DNA of 64,000 bases from NCBI RefSeq assembly GCF_001864835.1, contig NZ_MJGI01000004.1:42140-106139 (forward strand), in the 5' to 3' direction. Below, one piece after another: positions 18,591 to 27,563 of this stretch. The position numbers and the translations under genes were made by a program. Below the pieces are notes generated by a model. It ran no database searches. It had not been told where the DNA came from and was given only the letters and a program-made list of their open reading frames with translations. How positions within the stretch are numbered: the stretch's first letter is position 1; each line of letters opens with the position of its first letter. The stretch comes from Curtobacterium sp. MCBA15_001 (lineage in GTDB: Bacteria; Actinomycetota; Actinomycetes; Actinomycetales; Microbacteriaceae).

Positions 18591-19529
18591 TCAGCGCTCG
18601 ATCAGGTTCTCGAACGGTCGACCCTCGGCCAGCGCTGCCACCTGCCGACGCATCAGCTCGATCGACCGCGGCACGCTGAGGTCGGTGTTGCCTCCGACGT
18701 GCGGTGTGAGCACCGTGTTCGGCGTCGTCCAGAGCGGGTGTCCGGCAGGCAGCGGCTCGGGATCGGTGACGTCGAGGCCGGCAGACAGGCGTCCGCTCGT
18801 GAGTTCGGCGACCAGGGCATCGGTGTCGACGACCCGACCACGCGCGACGTTGACCACGAGGGCGCCGTCGGGCAGTGCGGCCAGCAGCGCGGCGTCGACC
18901 AGCTGGTCGGTCTCGTCCGTGAGCGGCGCGATGAGCACCAGCACGTCCGTGGTCCGCGCCAGGTCCGGCAGCTCGCCGAACGCGTGCACGTGGCGGCCGT
19001 CCTGTTCGCGCGCGGTCCGGGCGACGACGGTGACGTCCGTGCGGAACGCCTCGAACCGGGTCGCGATGGCTCGGCCGATGGCGCCGTAGCCGACCACGGT
19101 GACCCGCCGGTCGGCCAGCGAGCGGGTCGTCCGGACGTCCCAGACCTGGTTGGTCCGGTCGATCTGGAACTGCCCGATCTCCCGCAGGGCCGTCAGCGCC
19201 AGCCTCACGGCGAGCTCGGCCGTCTCGTCGTCGTGGATCCCGCGGCCGTTCGCGAGCTGCGCGTGGTCGGGGACGTGCGGCACCGCGTGCTCGTACCCGG
19301 CGCTCGGCAGCTGCAGCAGCTGCAGGTGCGGCAGGTCGTGGACGTACTGCCACCGGTGCCGCCCCTGGAAGTAGAACGGCAGCAGCGTGACCGCCACGTC
19401 GTCCGGGCGGCCGTACGGCTGCTCGAGGTCCCACACGTCGAGCTCGACGCCGTCCGGCACAGGGCCGAAACGGTCGACGAGCTCGGCGAAGGGCAGCGTG
19501 ACGATGCGGGTCTGGCCCTCGGCGGTCAC
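18591..19529 (-). CDS. D-2-hydroxyacid dehydrogenase
   Basis: 312 residues. NAD-binding motif VVGYGAIGRAIATRF. The catalytic set is in NVARGRVVDTDAL (Arg), DVTDPEPLPAGHPLW (Glu) and TPHVGGNT (His). This is the phosphoglycerate-dehydrogenase-like superfamily, but the short substrate domain and lack of an ACT domain speak against true SerA. It lies 10 bases after purL on the same strand, so it is probably read with the purine operon; the reason is unclear. Confidence 0.87.
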   Translation of the reverse strand: MTAEGQTRIVTLPFAELVDRFGPVPDGVELDVWDLEQPYGRPDDVAVTLLPFYFQGRHRWQYVHDLPHLQLLQLPSAGYEHAVPHVPDHAQLANGRGIHDDETAELAVRLALTALREIGQFQIDRTNQVWDVRTTRSLADRRVTVVGYGAIGRAIATRFEAFRTDVTVVARTAREQDGRHVHAFGELPDLARTTDVLVLIAPLTDETDQLVDAALLAALPDGALVVNVARGRVVDTDALVAELTSGRLSAGLDVTDPEPLPAGHPLWTTPNTVLTPHVGGNTDLSVPRSIELMRRQVAALAEGRPFENLIER

Positions 19530-19539
19530 GATGCGCGGG

Positions 19540-21960
19540 TCAGCTGTCCGTGCGCGGCGAGAACGTGCCGTCGGACGCCAGCGGGCCGCGGCCCAGGACG
19601 CCTTCGGTGACGGTCTCCTGGATGACGTCGCCGAAGCGGCCGGGGAGCGTGGCGTCGTGCGTGCCGCGGAGTTCGCCGACCGAGGCCTGGAACGCGCCCT
19701 GGACCTCGAGTGCCTGGGAGTGGCCGTCGGTGACGCCGATGCGCAGCACCGGGAAGCCCCGGCCGGCGCACAGACCCTGGAACCGGACGTCGTCCTCGCG
19801 CCGGACGGTGACGATCACGCGCGCCGTCGACTCGGAGAACAGGGCCGTGGCGACGTCGATGCCGTCGCGCTCCTGCAGCTCGTCGAGCACGACGCGGGCG
19901 CCGACCCCGAACCGCAGCACCGACTCGGCGAGCGACTGGCCGAGGCCGCCGTCCGCCAGGTCGTGGGCGCTGGTCAGGAGCTGCTCATCGGTCGCTGCCT
20001 GCAGCAGACCGGCGAGCTCCTTCTCGCGCGCCAGGTCGACCTTGGGCGGACGACCGCCGAGGTGCCCGTGCACCGTGCCGGCCCACGCCGACCCGTCGAG
20101 CTCGAGCGAGGTCGTGCCGAGCAGGTAGATGTTGTGGCCGTCGTCCTGCCAGCCGGACGGCACGCGCTTGGCGACGTCGTCGATGACCCCGAGCACGCCC
20201 ACCACGGGGGTGGGGTGGATCGGCGTCGAACCGGTCTGGTTGTAGAACGACACGTTGCCGCCGGTGACGGGGATGCCGAGCTCCATGCACCCGTCGGCCA
20301 GGCCCTCCACCGCCTGGGAGAACTGCCACATCACCTCGGGGTTCTCGGGGGAGCCGAAGTTCAGGCAGTCGGTGACCGCGGCCGGCACTGCGCCCGTGAC
20401 GGCGACGTTCCGGTAGGCCTCTGCCAGGGCCAGTCGTGCACCCTGCTTCGGGTCGAGCTGGCAGTAGCGGCCGTTCGCATCGGTGGCGATCGTGACGCCC
20501 AGGCCAGTTTCCTCGTCGACGCGGATCATGCCGCCGTCGTCGGGGAAGGACAGGGCGGTGTTGCCGAGCACGTAGGTGTCGTACTGGTTCGTGACCCAGT
20601 TCTTCGACGCCAGGTTCGGCGACCCGAGCAGCTGCAGGAACTGGGCCTTGAGCGCCGGACCCGTCTCCGGGCGGTCGAGCGACTCGGCGCCGTCGGCCTG
20701 CAGGGCGTCGATCCAGCTCGGGTAGGCGACCGGACGGTCGTACACCGGGCCGTCGACGGCGACGGTGCGCGGGTCGACGTTGACGATCTCCTGGCCCTGC
20801 CAGTCGATGACGAGACGGCCGGTGCCGGTGACCTCGCCCAGGACGCTCGTCTCGACCTCCCACTTGCCGACGACGGCCAGGAAGGCATCGAGCTTGTCGG
20901 GGCGGACGACCGCCATCATGCGCTCCTGGCTCTCCGACATCAGGATCTCTTCGGCGGTGAGCGTGGGGTCGCGCAGCAGGACGTCGTCGAGCGAGATGTG
21001 CATGCCGCCGTCGCCGTTGCTGGCGAGCTCGGACGTGGCGCACGAGATGCCCGCGGCGCCGAGGTCCTGGATGCCCTCGACGAGTTCCTCGTGGAAGAGC
21101 TCGAGGCAGCACTCGATCAGGACCTTCTCGGCGAAGGGGTCACCGACCTGCACGGCGGGACGCTTGGTCGGGCCGCCCTCGGTGAAGGTGTCGGACGCCA
21201 GGATCGACGCGCCGCCGATGCCGTCGCCGCCGGTGCGGGCACCGAACAGGACGACCTTGTTGCCGGCACCGGAGGCGTTCGCCAGGTGCAGGTCCTCGTG
21301 CCGCAGGACACCGACGGCCAGGGCGTTGACGAGCGGGTTGCCCTGGTACACCGGGTCGAAGTAGGTCTCGCCGCCGATGTTCGGCAGGCCGAGGCAGTTG
21401 CCGTAGAACGAGATGCCGCCGACGACGCCGTGCACGACCCGTGCCGTGTCCTCGTGGTCGATGGCGCCGAAGCGGAGCTGGTCCATCACCGCGACCGGGC
21501 GTGCGCCCATCGAGATGATGTCGCGGACGATGCCGCCGACGCCCGTGGCTGCGCCCTGGTACGGCTCGACGTACGACGGGTGGTTGTGCGACTCGACCTT
21601 GAAGGTCACCGCCCAGCCGTTGCCCACGTCGACGACACCGGCGTTCTCGCCCATGCCGACCATCAGGTCCTTCTGCATCTCCGGCGTGACCTTCTGGCCG
21701 AACTGCCGCAGGTAGTTCTTGCTCGACTTGTACGAGCAGTGCTCCGACCACATGACGGAGTACATCGCCAGCTCGCCGGACGTGGGGCGGCGGCCGAGGA
21801 TCTCGCGGATCTTCGCGTACTCGTCGGCCTTGAGCCCGAGTGCCTCGTACGGCTGCTCCTTGTCGGGCGTCGCGGCGGCGTCCTGCACGGTGTCGGGCTT
21901 CGGGCGAACGTGGGTCGTCACGGTGGTGTTGTTCCCTGTCACTGGCGTCGTGTCCGTCAC
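19540..21960 (-). CDS. purL: FGAM synthase large subunit
   Basis: 806 residues with a GTG start. This is the small-type PurL that works with PurS and PurQ and makes formylglycinamidine ribonucleotide from FGAR, ATP and ammonia. Motifs: [48 protein letters not shown] and [11 protein letters not shown]. The C-terminal half repeats the AIR-synthase-like fold. The GTGA overlap with the purQ stop shows translational coupling. Confidence 0.97.
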   Translation of the reverse strand: MTDTTPVTGNNTTVTTHVRPKPDTVQDAAATPDKEQPYEALGLKADEYAKIREILGRRPTSGELAMYSVMWSEHCSYKSSKNYLRQFGQKVTPEMQKDLMVGMGENAGVVDVGNGWAVTFKVESHNHPSYVEPYQGAATGVGGIVRDIISMGARPVAVMDQLRFGAIDHEDTARVVHGVVGGISFYGNCLGLPNIGGETYFDPVYQGNPLVNALAVGVLRHEDLHLANASGAGNKVVLFGARTGGDGIGGASILASDTFTEGGPTKRPAVQVGDPFAEKVLIECCLELFHEELVEGIQDLGAAGISCATSELASNGDGGMHISLDDVLLRDPTLTAEEILMSESQERMMAVVRPDKLDAFLAVVGKWEVETSVLGEVTGTGRLVIDWQGQEIVNVDPRTVAVDGPVYDRPVAYPSWIDALQADGAESLDRPETGPALKAQFLQLLGSPNLASKNWVTNQYDTYVLGNTALSFPDDGGMIRVDEETGLGVTIATDANGRYCQLDPKQGARLALAEAYRNVAVTGAVPAAVTDCLNFGSPENPEVMWQFSQAVEGLADGCMELGIPVTGGNVSFYNQTGSTPIHPTPVVGVLGVIDDVAKRVPSGWQDDGHNIYLLGTTSLELDGSAWAGTVHGHLGGRPPKVDLAREKELAGLLQAATDEQLLTSAHDLADGGLGQSLAESVLRFGVGARVVLDELQERDGIDVATALFSESTARVIVTVRREDDVRFQGLCAGRGFPVLRIGVTDGHSQALEVQGAFQASVGELRGTHDATLPGRFGDVIQETVTEGVLGRGPLASDGTFSPRTDS

Positions 21961-22652
21961 TTGACGAGCGTCGACTCGATCACGGAGGTGAAGAAGGTCA
22001 GGCCGTCCGTGCCGGAGGCCATCGCCGCGGGGGTGTCCGGGCCGAACCCGGGTTCCGTCGCGTGCTCGGGGTGCGGCATGAGGCCGACGACGTTGCCGCG
22101 CTCGTTGGAGACGCCGGCGATGTCGTCGATCGAGCCGTTCGGGTTCACGCCGACGTAGCGGAACACCACCTGGCCGTTGTCCTCGATGCGCTTGATCTCG
22201 TCAGCGTCGGCGACGAACCGGCCGTCCGCGTTCTTGAGCGGGATGGTGATCTCCTGCTCGGCGCTGAACCCCGAGGTCCAGGCCGTACCGACGTTCTCGA
22301 CGCGGAGCTTCTGGTCACGCCGGATGAACTGCTGGTGGGCGTTCCGCGTGTGCGCACCGGGCACCAGGCGTGCCTCTGCCAGCATCTGGAAGCCGTTGCA
22401 GATCCCCAGGACGGGCATGCCCTTGCGGGCGACGTCGATGACCTCGGCCATGATCGGGGCCTTCGCGGCGATGGCACCGGCACGGAGGTAGTCGCCGTAC
22501 GAGAACCCGCCGGGGAGCACGATGGCGTCGACGCCTTGCAGGTCGTGGTCGCCGTGCCAGAGCGCGACCGGCTCGGCACCGGCGAGACGGACCGCACGCT
22601 GGGCGTCGCGGTCGTCGAGCGAACCGGGGAACGTGATGACGCCGATGCGCAT
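21957..22652 (-). CDS. purQ: FGAM synthase glutaminase subunit
   Basis: 231 residues, class I glutamine amidotransferase that feeds ammonia to PurL. Cys nucleophile in [10 protein letters not shown], His and Glu in [12 protein letters not shown], substrate site in [19 protein letters not shown] chose the ATG at 22652, which has GGAG eight bases upstream; a GTG at 22661 overlaps the purS stop but has no room for a ribosome binding site. Confidence 0.96.
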   Translation of the reverse strand: MRIGVITFPGSLDDRDAQRAVRLAGAEPVALWHGDHDLQGVDAIVLPGGFSYGDYLRAGAIAAKAPIMAEVIDVARKGMPVLGICNGFQMLAEARLVPGAHTRNAHQQFIRRDQKLRVENVGTAWTSGFSAEQEITIPLKNADGRFVADADEIKRIEDNGQVVFRYVGVNPNGSIDDIAGVSNERGNVVGLMPHPEHATEPGFGPDTPAAMASGTDGLTFFTSVIESTLVK

Positions 22653-22657
22653 CGCGG

Positions 22658-22918
22658 TCACTCCGCGTCGTCCTCGACGACACTGACCGAGACGACGTCC
22701 TCGATCACGGCGTTGGAGAAGACGTCGACCGCGATGTCGCGGACCTCGGCGAGGCGGGCGTCGTCGACGGGGCCGTCGACGGTCACCTCGAACCGCTTGC
22801 CGATGCGGACGTTGGTCAGGTCGTTCTTGCCGAGGCGGGCGAGGGCGTTGCCCACCGCCTTGCCCTGGGGGTCGAGGATCTCGGCCTTCGGCATGACCTC
22901 GACGACGATCGTTGGCAC
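22658..22918 (-). CDS. purS: FGAM synthase PurS subunit
   Basis: 86 residues. [17 protein letters not shown], then [18 protein letters not shown] and a final VSVSVVED strand match PurS, the small protein that bridges PurQ and PurL. The GTG at 22918 has GGAG seven bases upstream. First gene of purS-purQ-purL, divergent from the PadR gene. Confidence 0.95.
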   Translation of the reverse strand: MPTIVVEVMPKAEILDPQGKAVGNALARLGKNDLTNVRIGKRFEVTVDGPVDDARLAEVRDIAVDVFSNAVIEDVVSVSVVEDDAE

Positions 22919-23017
22919 GTGTTCACTCCAGCACGGTGGGTCGGTTGGGGACGTGACGAGTCTAGTTGGCACGCGCGGCTCGTCGGAGCCGGTTGTGGAG
23001 AACTGATCCGGAGCGTA

Positions 23018-23033
23018 TATTCGAAGTGGAATA
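23018..23033 (+). promoter_or_regulatory. possible PadR operator
   Basis: TATTCGAAGTGGAATA carries 5-bp inverted arms (TATTC, GAATA) six bases apart, 31 bases before the PadR start. A/T-rich dyads at this position are typical of autoregulated PadR genes; the assignment is inference. Confidence 0.45.
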
Positions 23034-23064
23034 GTCGCGTTGGATCATCGGACAGGAGGCCCAG

Positions 23065-23673
23065 GTGACGTCGCTCACACCGCTCGCGTTCGCCGCGCTC
23101 GGCTTGCTCGCCGAGTCGCCGATGCACCCCTACGAGATGTTCCAGACGATGCTCCACCGGCGTGAGGACGAGAACGTCAAGGTGCGGCCCGGCACGCTCT
23201 ACCACCAGATCGGCCGCCTGGTCGACCTCGGGTACGCCGAGGCCCTCGGCACCGCGCGCGAAGGTAACCGCCCGGAACGCACGACCTACGCGATCACCGA
23301 CCACGGGCGTGCTGCGCTCGAGTCCGGCCTGCGACGCATGATCGCCGAACCGGCCGACGAGTACCCCGAGTTCCACCTCGCGGTCGCCCACGTCGACAAC
23401 CTGACCGCCGACGACGCGGCGACCGCGCTGCGGGCACGCGTCGACGCACTGCGAGCCCGACGCGACGAGTACGACGTCGCCGCCACGAGCCTCCAGGACA
23501 AACGTCTGGCCGAGCGCTTCTGGCTGGATCTGTCGTACGTGCGTGCCATGCTCACCGCACAGATCGAGTGGCTCTCCGCCACCGCCGACCGCATCGCGGA
23601 CGGCGTCCTCCCCTGGGACGGCCCGGCCCTCCCCAACCAGACCTCCACGAACAGCAAGGAACCCACTCGATGA
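23065..23673 (+). CDS. PadR-family repressor of MFS pump
   Basis: 202 residues. Winged-helix domain at the N-terminus: LLAESPMHPYEMFQTML, VRPGTLYHQIGRLVDLG and TTYAITDHGRAALE. A longer helical C-terminal domain follows, as in the AphA-like (subfamily 1) PadR proteins. It probably represses the efflux gene, which begins inside its stop codon (ATGA). The GTG start is preceded by GGACAGGAGGCCCAG, the arm of the family A repeat, here acting as ribosome binding site. Confidence 0.9.
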   Translation: MTSLTPLAFAALGLLAESPMHPYEMFQTMLHRREDENVKVRPGTLYHQIGRLVDLGYAEALGTAREGNRPERTTYAITDHGRAALESGLRRMIAEPADEYPEFHLAVAHVDNLTADDAATALRARVDALRARRDEYDVAATSLQDKRLAERFWLDLSYVRAMLTAQIEWLSATADRIADGVLPWDGPALPNQTSTNSKEPTR

Positions 23674-25328
23674 CCTCTGTCGCCCCGGCCCCCGCGGCCA
23701 CCGAGAAGAAGCCGTGGCCGGCCCTCTGGGCCCTCGTCGTCGGCTTCTTCATGATCCTGGTCGACTCGACCATCGTGTCGGTCGCCACCCCCACCATCGC
23801 CGAGAAGCTGAACGCCGACATCAACGCCGTCATCTGGGTGACCAGTGCCTACCTGCTGGCCTACGCGGTGCCGCTGCTGATCACCGGCCGGCTCGGTGAC
23901 CGCTTCGGCCCGAAGGTGCTGTACCAGACCGGGCTCGTCGTCTTCACGCTCGCCAGCCTGTGGTGCGGGTTCGCGGGCTCGATCGAGATGCTGATCCTCG
24001 CCCGTGTCGTGCAGGGTCTCGGCGCGGCCATGATGACGCCGCAGACCATGGCCGTCATCACCCGCATCTTCCCGCCGCAGAACCGCGGCGCCGCGATGGG
24101 CCTGTGGGGGGCCGTCGCCGGTGTGGCCTCGCTGGTCGGGCCGATCGTCGGCGGGCTGCTCGTCGACGGCTTCGGCTGGGAGTGGATCTTCTTCGTCAAC
24201 GTGCCGGTCGGCATCGTGGCGTTCGTGCTCGCGCAGCGCTTCGTCCCGTCGTTCGAGCGGCACGGGCACCGGTTCGACTACCTCGGCATCGTGCTGAGCG
24301 CGGTCGGGCTGTTCCTGCTGGTGTTCGGCATCCAGGAAGGCGAGACCTACGACTGGGGCGTCATCACCGGGGTCATCTCGGTCTGGTCGCTCATCATCGC
24401 CGGCATCGTCGTGCTCGTCGCCTTCGTGGTGTGGCAGGGCGTGCAGAAGGGCGAGCCGCTGCTGCCGCTCGGGCTGTTCAAGGACCGCAACTTCACGCTC
24501 GCCAACATCGCGATCACGGCGGTCGGTGTGGCGATCTCCTCGTTCGCGCTGCCGATCATGCTCTGGGCCCAGGACGTCCTGCGCTTCTCGCCGACCCAGG
24601 CCGCGCTGCTGCTCGTCCCGCAGGCCCTGATCGCTGGCGGCCTCTCACCCCTCGTGGGCAAGAAGTTGACCGTGTGGAACCCGCGCTGGGTCGCTGCGTT
24701 CGGGCTCGCGTGCTTCTCGGGCGCCCTCTTCTGGTTCGGCGCGCTGCTGGCCGGCGGAGCCGCCTGGGGCTGGGTCATCCTGCCGAGCGCGCTCCTCGGC
24801 CTCGCCAACGCGTGCATGTGGGGGCCCCTGTCGGTCTCCGCGACGCGCAACCTGCCCCCGAAGCTCGCCGGTGCGGGTTCGGGTGTGTACAACACCACCC
24901 GGCAGATCGGTGCGGTCCTCGGTTCGGCCGGCATCGCCGCACTGATCGAGGCTCGGATCACCGCGAACTTCCCGGCGCAGTCCGGCGGTGCGTCAGCCGG
25001 TGGCGCGGAGCAGCAGGTCGGTGCGCTGCCCGCGTTCCTGCAGCAGCCGTTCGCCACGGCCATGGGGCAGTCCCTCGTGTTGCCGGCAGTGGTGCTCGTC
25101 GTCGCGATCGTCGCGGCGCTGTTCCTGGCGAAGCCGAAGCAGACCGTCGCGTGGGGCAACACCGGCTCCGTCGCGACCCAGCCCGGCGCCCCGACTGACG
25201 CCGCGCCGGCCGACGGCCCCGCTGCGCCGGCCGGGCACGGTGCCCACGCCGCTGCGCCTGCGCCCGCTTCCCCGGAAGAGGAGCTCGCCGCTGCCGACCA
25301 CCACGGGCGGCACTCCGGCGCCGAGTAG
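23670..25328 (+). CDS. DHA2-type MFS multidrug exporter
   Basis: 552 residues with about 14 membrane spans, as in the EmrB/QacA drug:proton antiporters. Motif A is GRLGDRFGPKVLY, motif C-like GVASLVGPIVGGLLVDGFGWEWIF, and LVDSTIVSVATPTI carries the conserved Asp of span 1. The C-terminal 60 residues are Ala/Pro-rich and cytoplasmic with a His cluster. It overlaps the PadR stop by ATGA, so the pump and its regulator form one operon. The drug is unknown. Confidence 0.9.
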   Translation: MTSVAPAPAATEKKPWPALWALVVGFFMILVDSTIVSVATPTIAEKLNADINAVIWVTSAYLLAYAVPLLITGRLGDRFGPKVLYQTGLVVFTLASLWCGFAGSIEMLILARVVQGLGAAMMTPQTMAVITRIFPPQNRGAAMGLWGAVAGVASLVGPIVGGLLVDGFGWEWIFFVNVPVGIVAFVLAQRFVPSFERHGHRFDYLGIVLSAVGLFLLVFGIQEGETYDWGVITGVISVWSLIIAGIVVLVAFVVWQGVQKGEPLLPLGLFKDRNFTLANIAITAVGVAISSFALPIMLWAQDVLRFSPTQAALLLVPQALIAGGLSPLVGKKLTVWNPRWVAAFGLACFSGALFWFGALLAGGAAWGWVILPSALLGLANACMWGPLSVSATRNLPPKLAGAGSGVYNTTRQIGAVLGSAGIAALIEARITANFPAQSGGASAGGAEQQVGALPAFLQQPFATAMGQSLVLPAVVLVVAIVAALFLAKPKQTVAWGNTGSVATQPGAPTDAAPADGPAAPAGHGAHAAAPAPASPEEELAAADHHGRHSGAE

Positions 25329-25348
25329 TCGGCACACGCCTGCGTTCC

Positions 25349-25382
25349 GACGCCCCCGGCCACACACGTGGTCGGGGGCGTC
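25349..25382. terminator. terminator after MFS gene
   Basis: GACGCCCCCGGCCAC and GTGGTCGGGGGCGTC form a 15-bp stem (one G-T pair) around an ACAC loop, 20 bases after the stop. Confidence 0.8.
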
Positions 25383-25436
25383 GTCGTGTGTGGGCCCGGC
25401 TGCCGCTCGGACGTTGTGTGCGTCGTGTGCGCCGAG

Positions 25437-25565
25437 GCGACAGATCTGGCCGTCGCGCGGACGTCGTGTGCGCCGAAGCGACAGATCTGGCCGTCGCGCG
25501 GACGTCGTGTGCGCCGAAGCGACAGATCGCGTCGAACATCCGGCGGCGAAGTGTCGCTTTCGCGG
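25437..25565. repeat. family B: 41-bp tandem plus inverted copy
   Basis: The 41-bp unit beginning GCGACAGATCTGGCC occurs twice without a mismatch (25437-25477, 25478-25518) and a third core begins at 25519. An inverted core, GTGTCGCTTTCGCGG, closes the element near 25551-25565. The same GAAAGCGACAGAT core and its inverse occur at 29795-29917. Confidence 0.8.
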
Positions 25566-25620
25566 AGGTGGAGGCCGGGCGGCGGCGGCAGGCGTGGCGG
25601 CTCGCGCGACCAAGCCGTGG

Positions 25621-25666
25621 TCGTACGACAGCGGCGGTGTCGTTCCGAGTCGGCAGCGCTCCCGGG
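25621..25666. repeat. family C element, copy 2
   Basis: This 46-base sequence, with the core TCGTACGACAGCGGCGGTGT, recurs at 25856-25901 with one mismatch. Confidence 0.8.
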
Positions 25667-25717
25667 GTGATGCGGCCGCATGCTCCGTCACCGCGCGAGA
25701 CGATCACGTGGCGTCGT

Positions 25718-25760
25718 GTCGAACGATGCGGATCGATCGAGTGTGTCCGCATCGTTCGAC
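25718..25760. repeat. 15-bp inverted repeat
   Basis: GTCGAACGATGCGGA (25718-25732) and TCCGCATCGTTCGAC (25746-25760) pair perfectly around a 13-base loop. Weaker GCGAGA-type pairing continues outside, so a long hairpin is possible. Confidence 0.75.
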
Positions 25761-25855
25761 TTCGCAGATGACGTTCTCGCGGCGCGGTGTCGGCAGGTGC
25801 GTCTGCATGTTCCGACTGGCGGGCAGGGGATCCAGCTGGCGCGACAAGACCGACG

Positions 25856-25901
25856 TCGTACGACAGCGGCGGTGTCGTTCGGAGTCGGCAGCGCTCCCGG
25901 G
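25856..25901. repeat. family C element, copy 3
   Basis: A 46-base near-identical direct copy of 25621-25666, 235 bases downstream. Confidence 0.8.
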
Positions 25902-25904
25902 CAC

Positions 25905-26000
25905 CGGGCAGCGGGCAGCGGGCGGCGGGCATCCACACAGCGGGCAGCGGGCAGCGGGCAGCGGGCGGCGGGCGGCGGGCATCCGCACAGCGGGCAGCGC
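25905..26000. repeat. GCGGGCA/GCGGGCG minisatellite
   Basis: A 7-bp unit GCGGGCA or GCGGGCG is repeated about ten times, interrupted twice by ATCC(A/G)CACA. It is noncoding and lies between the MFS gene and the CtaG-like gene. With the elements before it, it fills a 689-base gap that holds no gene I can support. Confidence 0.8.
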
Positions 26001-26017
26001 GGCGCCCCGCGCGCCCG

Positions 26018-26836
26018 TCACCCCCGGCGGGACAGGTGCTCGCGGGTGAGCGCCTCCATCTCCTCGTCGGACAGGGCGTCGACGGTGCGGGCCTCGCGGC
26101 GGTCGGTCCGCTGCCACCGCACGAACAACGAGATCAGCACGGGGATGTCCGCCACCTCGGCGATGAACCACAGCAGGTCGCCCGCCAGGTGCTGGTCGCG
26201 CAGGGGTGACGGGAACCAGGCCGGTCCGACCGCCATCCGCGTCGCACCGTCGAGCACGTGGTCGGTGATCCGCAGCACGATGCCGGGGATCGCGTCGAGC
26301 ATGAGCTCCACGAACGCCAGCAGGAACTCGGCCGTGACGAACGTCGACGAGCGGACCAGCCCGGGCTCGGACAAGGGCGCGAGCAGCCCGAAGCCGAGCA
26401 TCGGCACGAGCACCGTGATCGCCACCGCTCCCACCGCGGACGTGCGGATCACGGCCGACAGGGGCGTCAGCAGCAGGCAGAACAGCGCGAGGGCGACCAG
26501 GGGCGAGACGATCGCGGTGCCGAGCAGCCGCACCGGCCGCGACTGCATGACCGCGGTGGCGGCGCGGGCGAGGGGAGCCGGGCCTCCCGACCGGAGCAGC
26601 CCCAGCGGAGCGGCGAAGGCCGCGAACGTCGGCACGGCGAAGAACAGCAGCGCGAGCCGCAGGACGAAGGCCCAACGCAGGGTCTGGTCGTACACGCCGA
26701 CGATGCCGAACTGCAGCACGCCGAAGAGCGCGAGCGCACCGATGAACGACAGCGTCCGCCACCAGGGCCAGCGGGTCCCGCGGCGACGGGCCGCGACGAT
26801 CCACCAGCCGTACGACCCCGCTGCGGCGACGAGCAT
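26018..26836 (-). CDS. CtaG-like cytochrome oxidase assembly protein
   Basis: 272 residues with about seven membrane spans from the first ATG. The sequence resembles the caa3-type CtaG family: GSYGWWIVAARRRG, LFFAVPTFAAFAAPLGLL, TPLSAVIRTSA and WFIAEVADIPVLISLFVRWQ. That family is linked to copper insertion in cytochrome c oxidase. The same frame stays open upstream and encodes EFWSIWHLDPLALV, which family members normally include, but has no start codon; a start in another frame lies at 26927. The 5' end therefore looks frameshifted or mis-assembled. Confidence 0.72.
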   Translation of the reverse strand: MLVAAAGSYGWWIVAARRRGTRWPWWRTLSFIGALALFGVLQFGIVGVYDQTLRWAFVLRLALLFFAVPTFAAFAAPLGLLRSGGPAPLARAATAVMQSRPVRLLGTAIVSPLVALALFCLLLTPLSAVIRTSAVGAVAITVLVPMLGFGLLAPLSEPGLVRSSTFVTAEFLLAFVELMLDAIPGIVLRITDHVLDGATRMAVGPAWFPSPLRDQHLAGDLLWFIAEVADIPVLISLFVRWQRTDRREARTVDALSDEEMEALTREHLSRRG

Positions 26837-27010
26837 GACGAGGGCCAGCGGGTCGAGGTGCCAGATGCTCCAGAACTCGGACGGTGACGGCGTGGGGTGC
26901 CTCCTGCGGGTCGTGCGGCAGGGACATCCTCCGCTCGCAGGTCGTGCTGCCGACCGGACGGACGGGGCGTCGCGATGAGAACCAGCTCAGACCGTGTAGC
27001 GTTACGCCTG

Positions 27011-27027
27011 TCTTGATCGATGCAAGA
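27011..27027 (+). promoter_or_regulatory. possible FurA/PerR operator
   Basis: TCTTGATCGATGCAAGA has 5-bp inverted arms and lies 12 bases before the furA start. It fits autoregulation of furA-katG/katA units known from actinobacteria; the exact box is inferred. Confidence 0.5.
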
Positions 27028-27039
27028 AAGGGAGTCGCC

Positions 27040-27498
27040 ATGGACGCCGACGCCGAACTGCTTCGTTCCGCCGGGCTCCGCGTGACCACTCCGCGACTGG
27101 CAGTCCTGCGCGCGACCGCCTCACTGCCGCACGCCACCGCCGACGACCTGTTGACCGCGCTGGCCGCGGAGCTCCCGACCACCAGCCACCAGGCGGTGTA
27201 CGGCGTCCTCGCGGCGTTGACCGGGGCCGGGCTCGTCCGGCGGATCGAGCCGGCGGGCAGCCCGGCGCGGTACGAGCGACGCACCGGCGACAACCACCAC
27301 CACATCGTGTGCACCGTGTGCGGGACGATCGCGGACGTGGACTGCGCGGTCGGGCACGCCCCCTGCCTGACGCCGTCCGAGACCCACGGGTTCGCCGTCA
27401 CCACCGCCGAGGTCACCTACTGGGGCATCTGCGACCGGTGCGCGGCAGCCGAGCACGACGACGTGACGACCACAGCGCCCGCCCCGACCCCGGCGTGA
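27040..27498 (+). CDS. furA: Fur-family peroxide/iron regulator
   Basis: 152 residues. Winged helix: [20 protein letters not shown] and [22 protein letters not shown]. Metal site [16 protein letters not shown] and a second C-x2-C pair in GICDRCA, which form the structural zinc site of FurA/PerR-type proteins. The position before a catalase gene indicates a peroxide-sensing FurA (CatR) role. The ATG at 27040 has AAGGGAG upstream. The protein ends in a Thr/Pro/Ala tail. Confidence 0.88.
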   Translation: MDADAELLRSAGLRVTTPRLAVLRATASLPHATADDLLTALAAELPTTSHQAVYGVLAALTGAGLVRRIEPAGSPARYERRTGDNHHHIVCTVCGTIADVDCAVGHAPCLTPSETHGFAVTTAEVTYWGICDRCAAAEHDDVTTTAPAPTPA

Positions 27499-27563
27499 TC
27501 GCGCACCCCCAGACCAACCCGAGCCACCCTGACCGAACCAACCGTTCCACCCAAGGAGGAACC

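Noticed and set aside
18591..19529. serA (phosphoglycerate dehydrogenase)
   Set aside because: There is no ACT or intervening domain and the substrate domain is short, so the general dehydrogenase name is safer.
25437..25565. Possible CRISPR array
   Set aside because: The 41-bp units are joined directly, with no unique spacers between them, and no cas gene is near.
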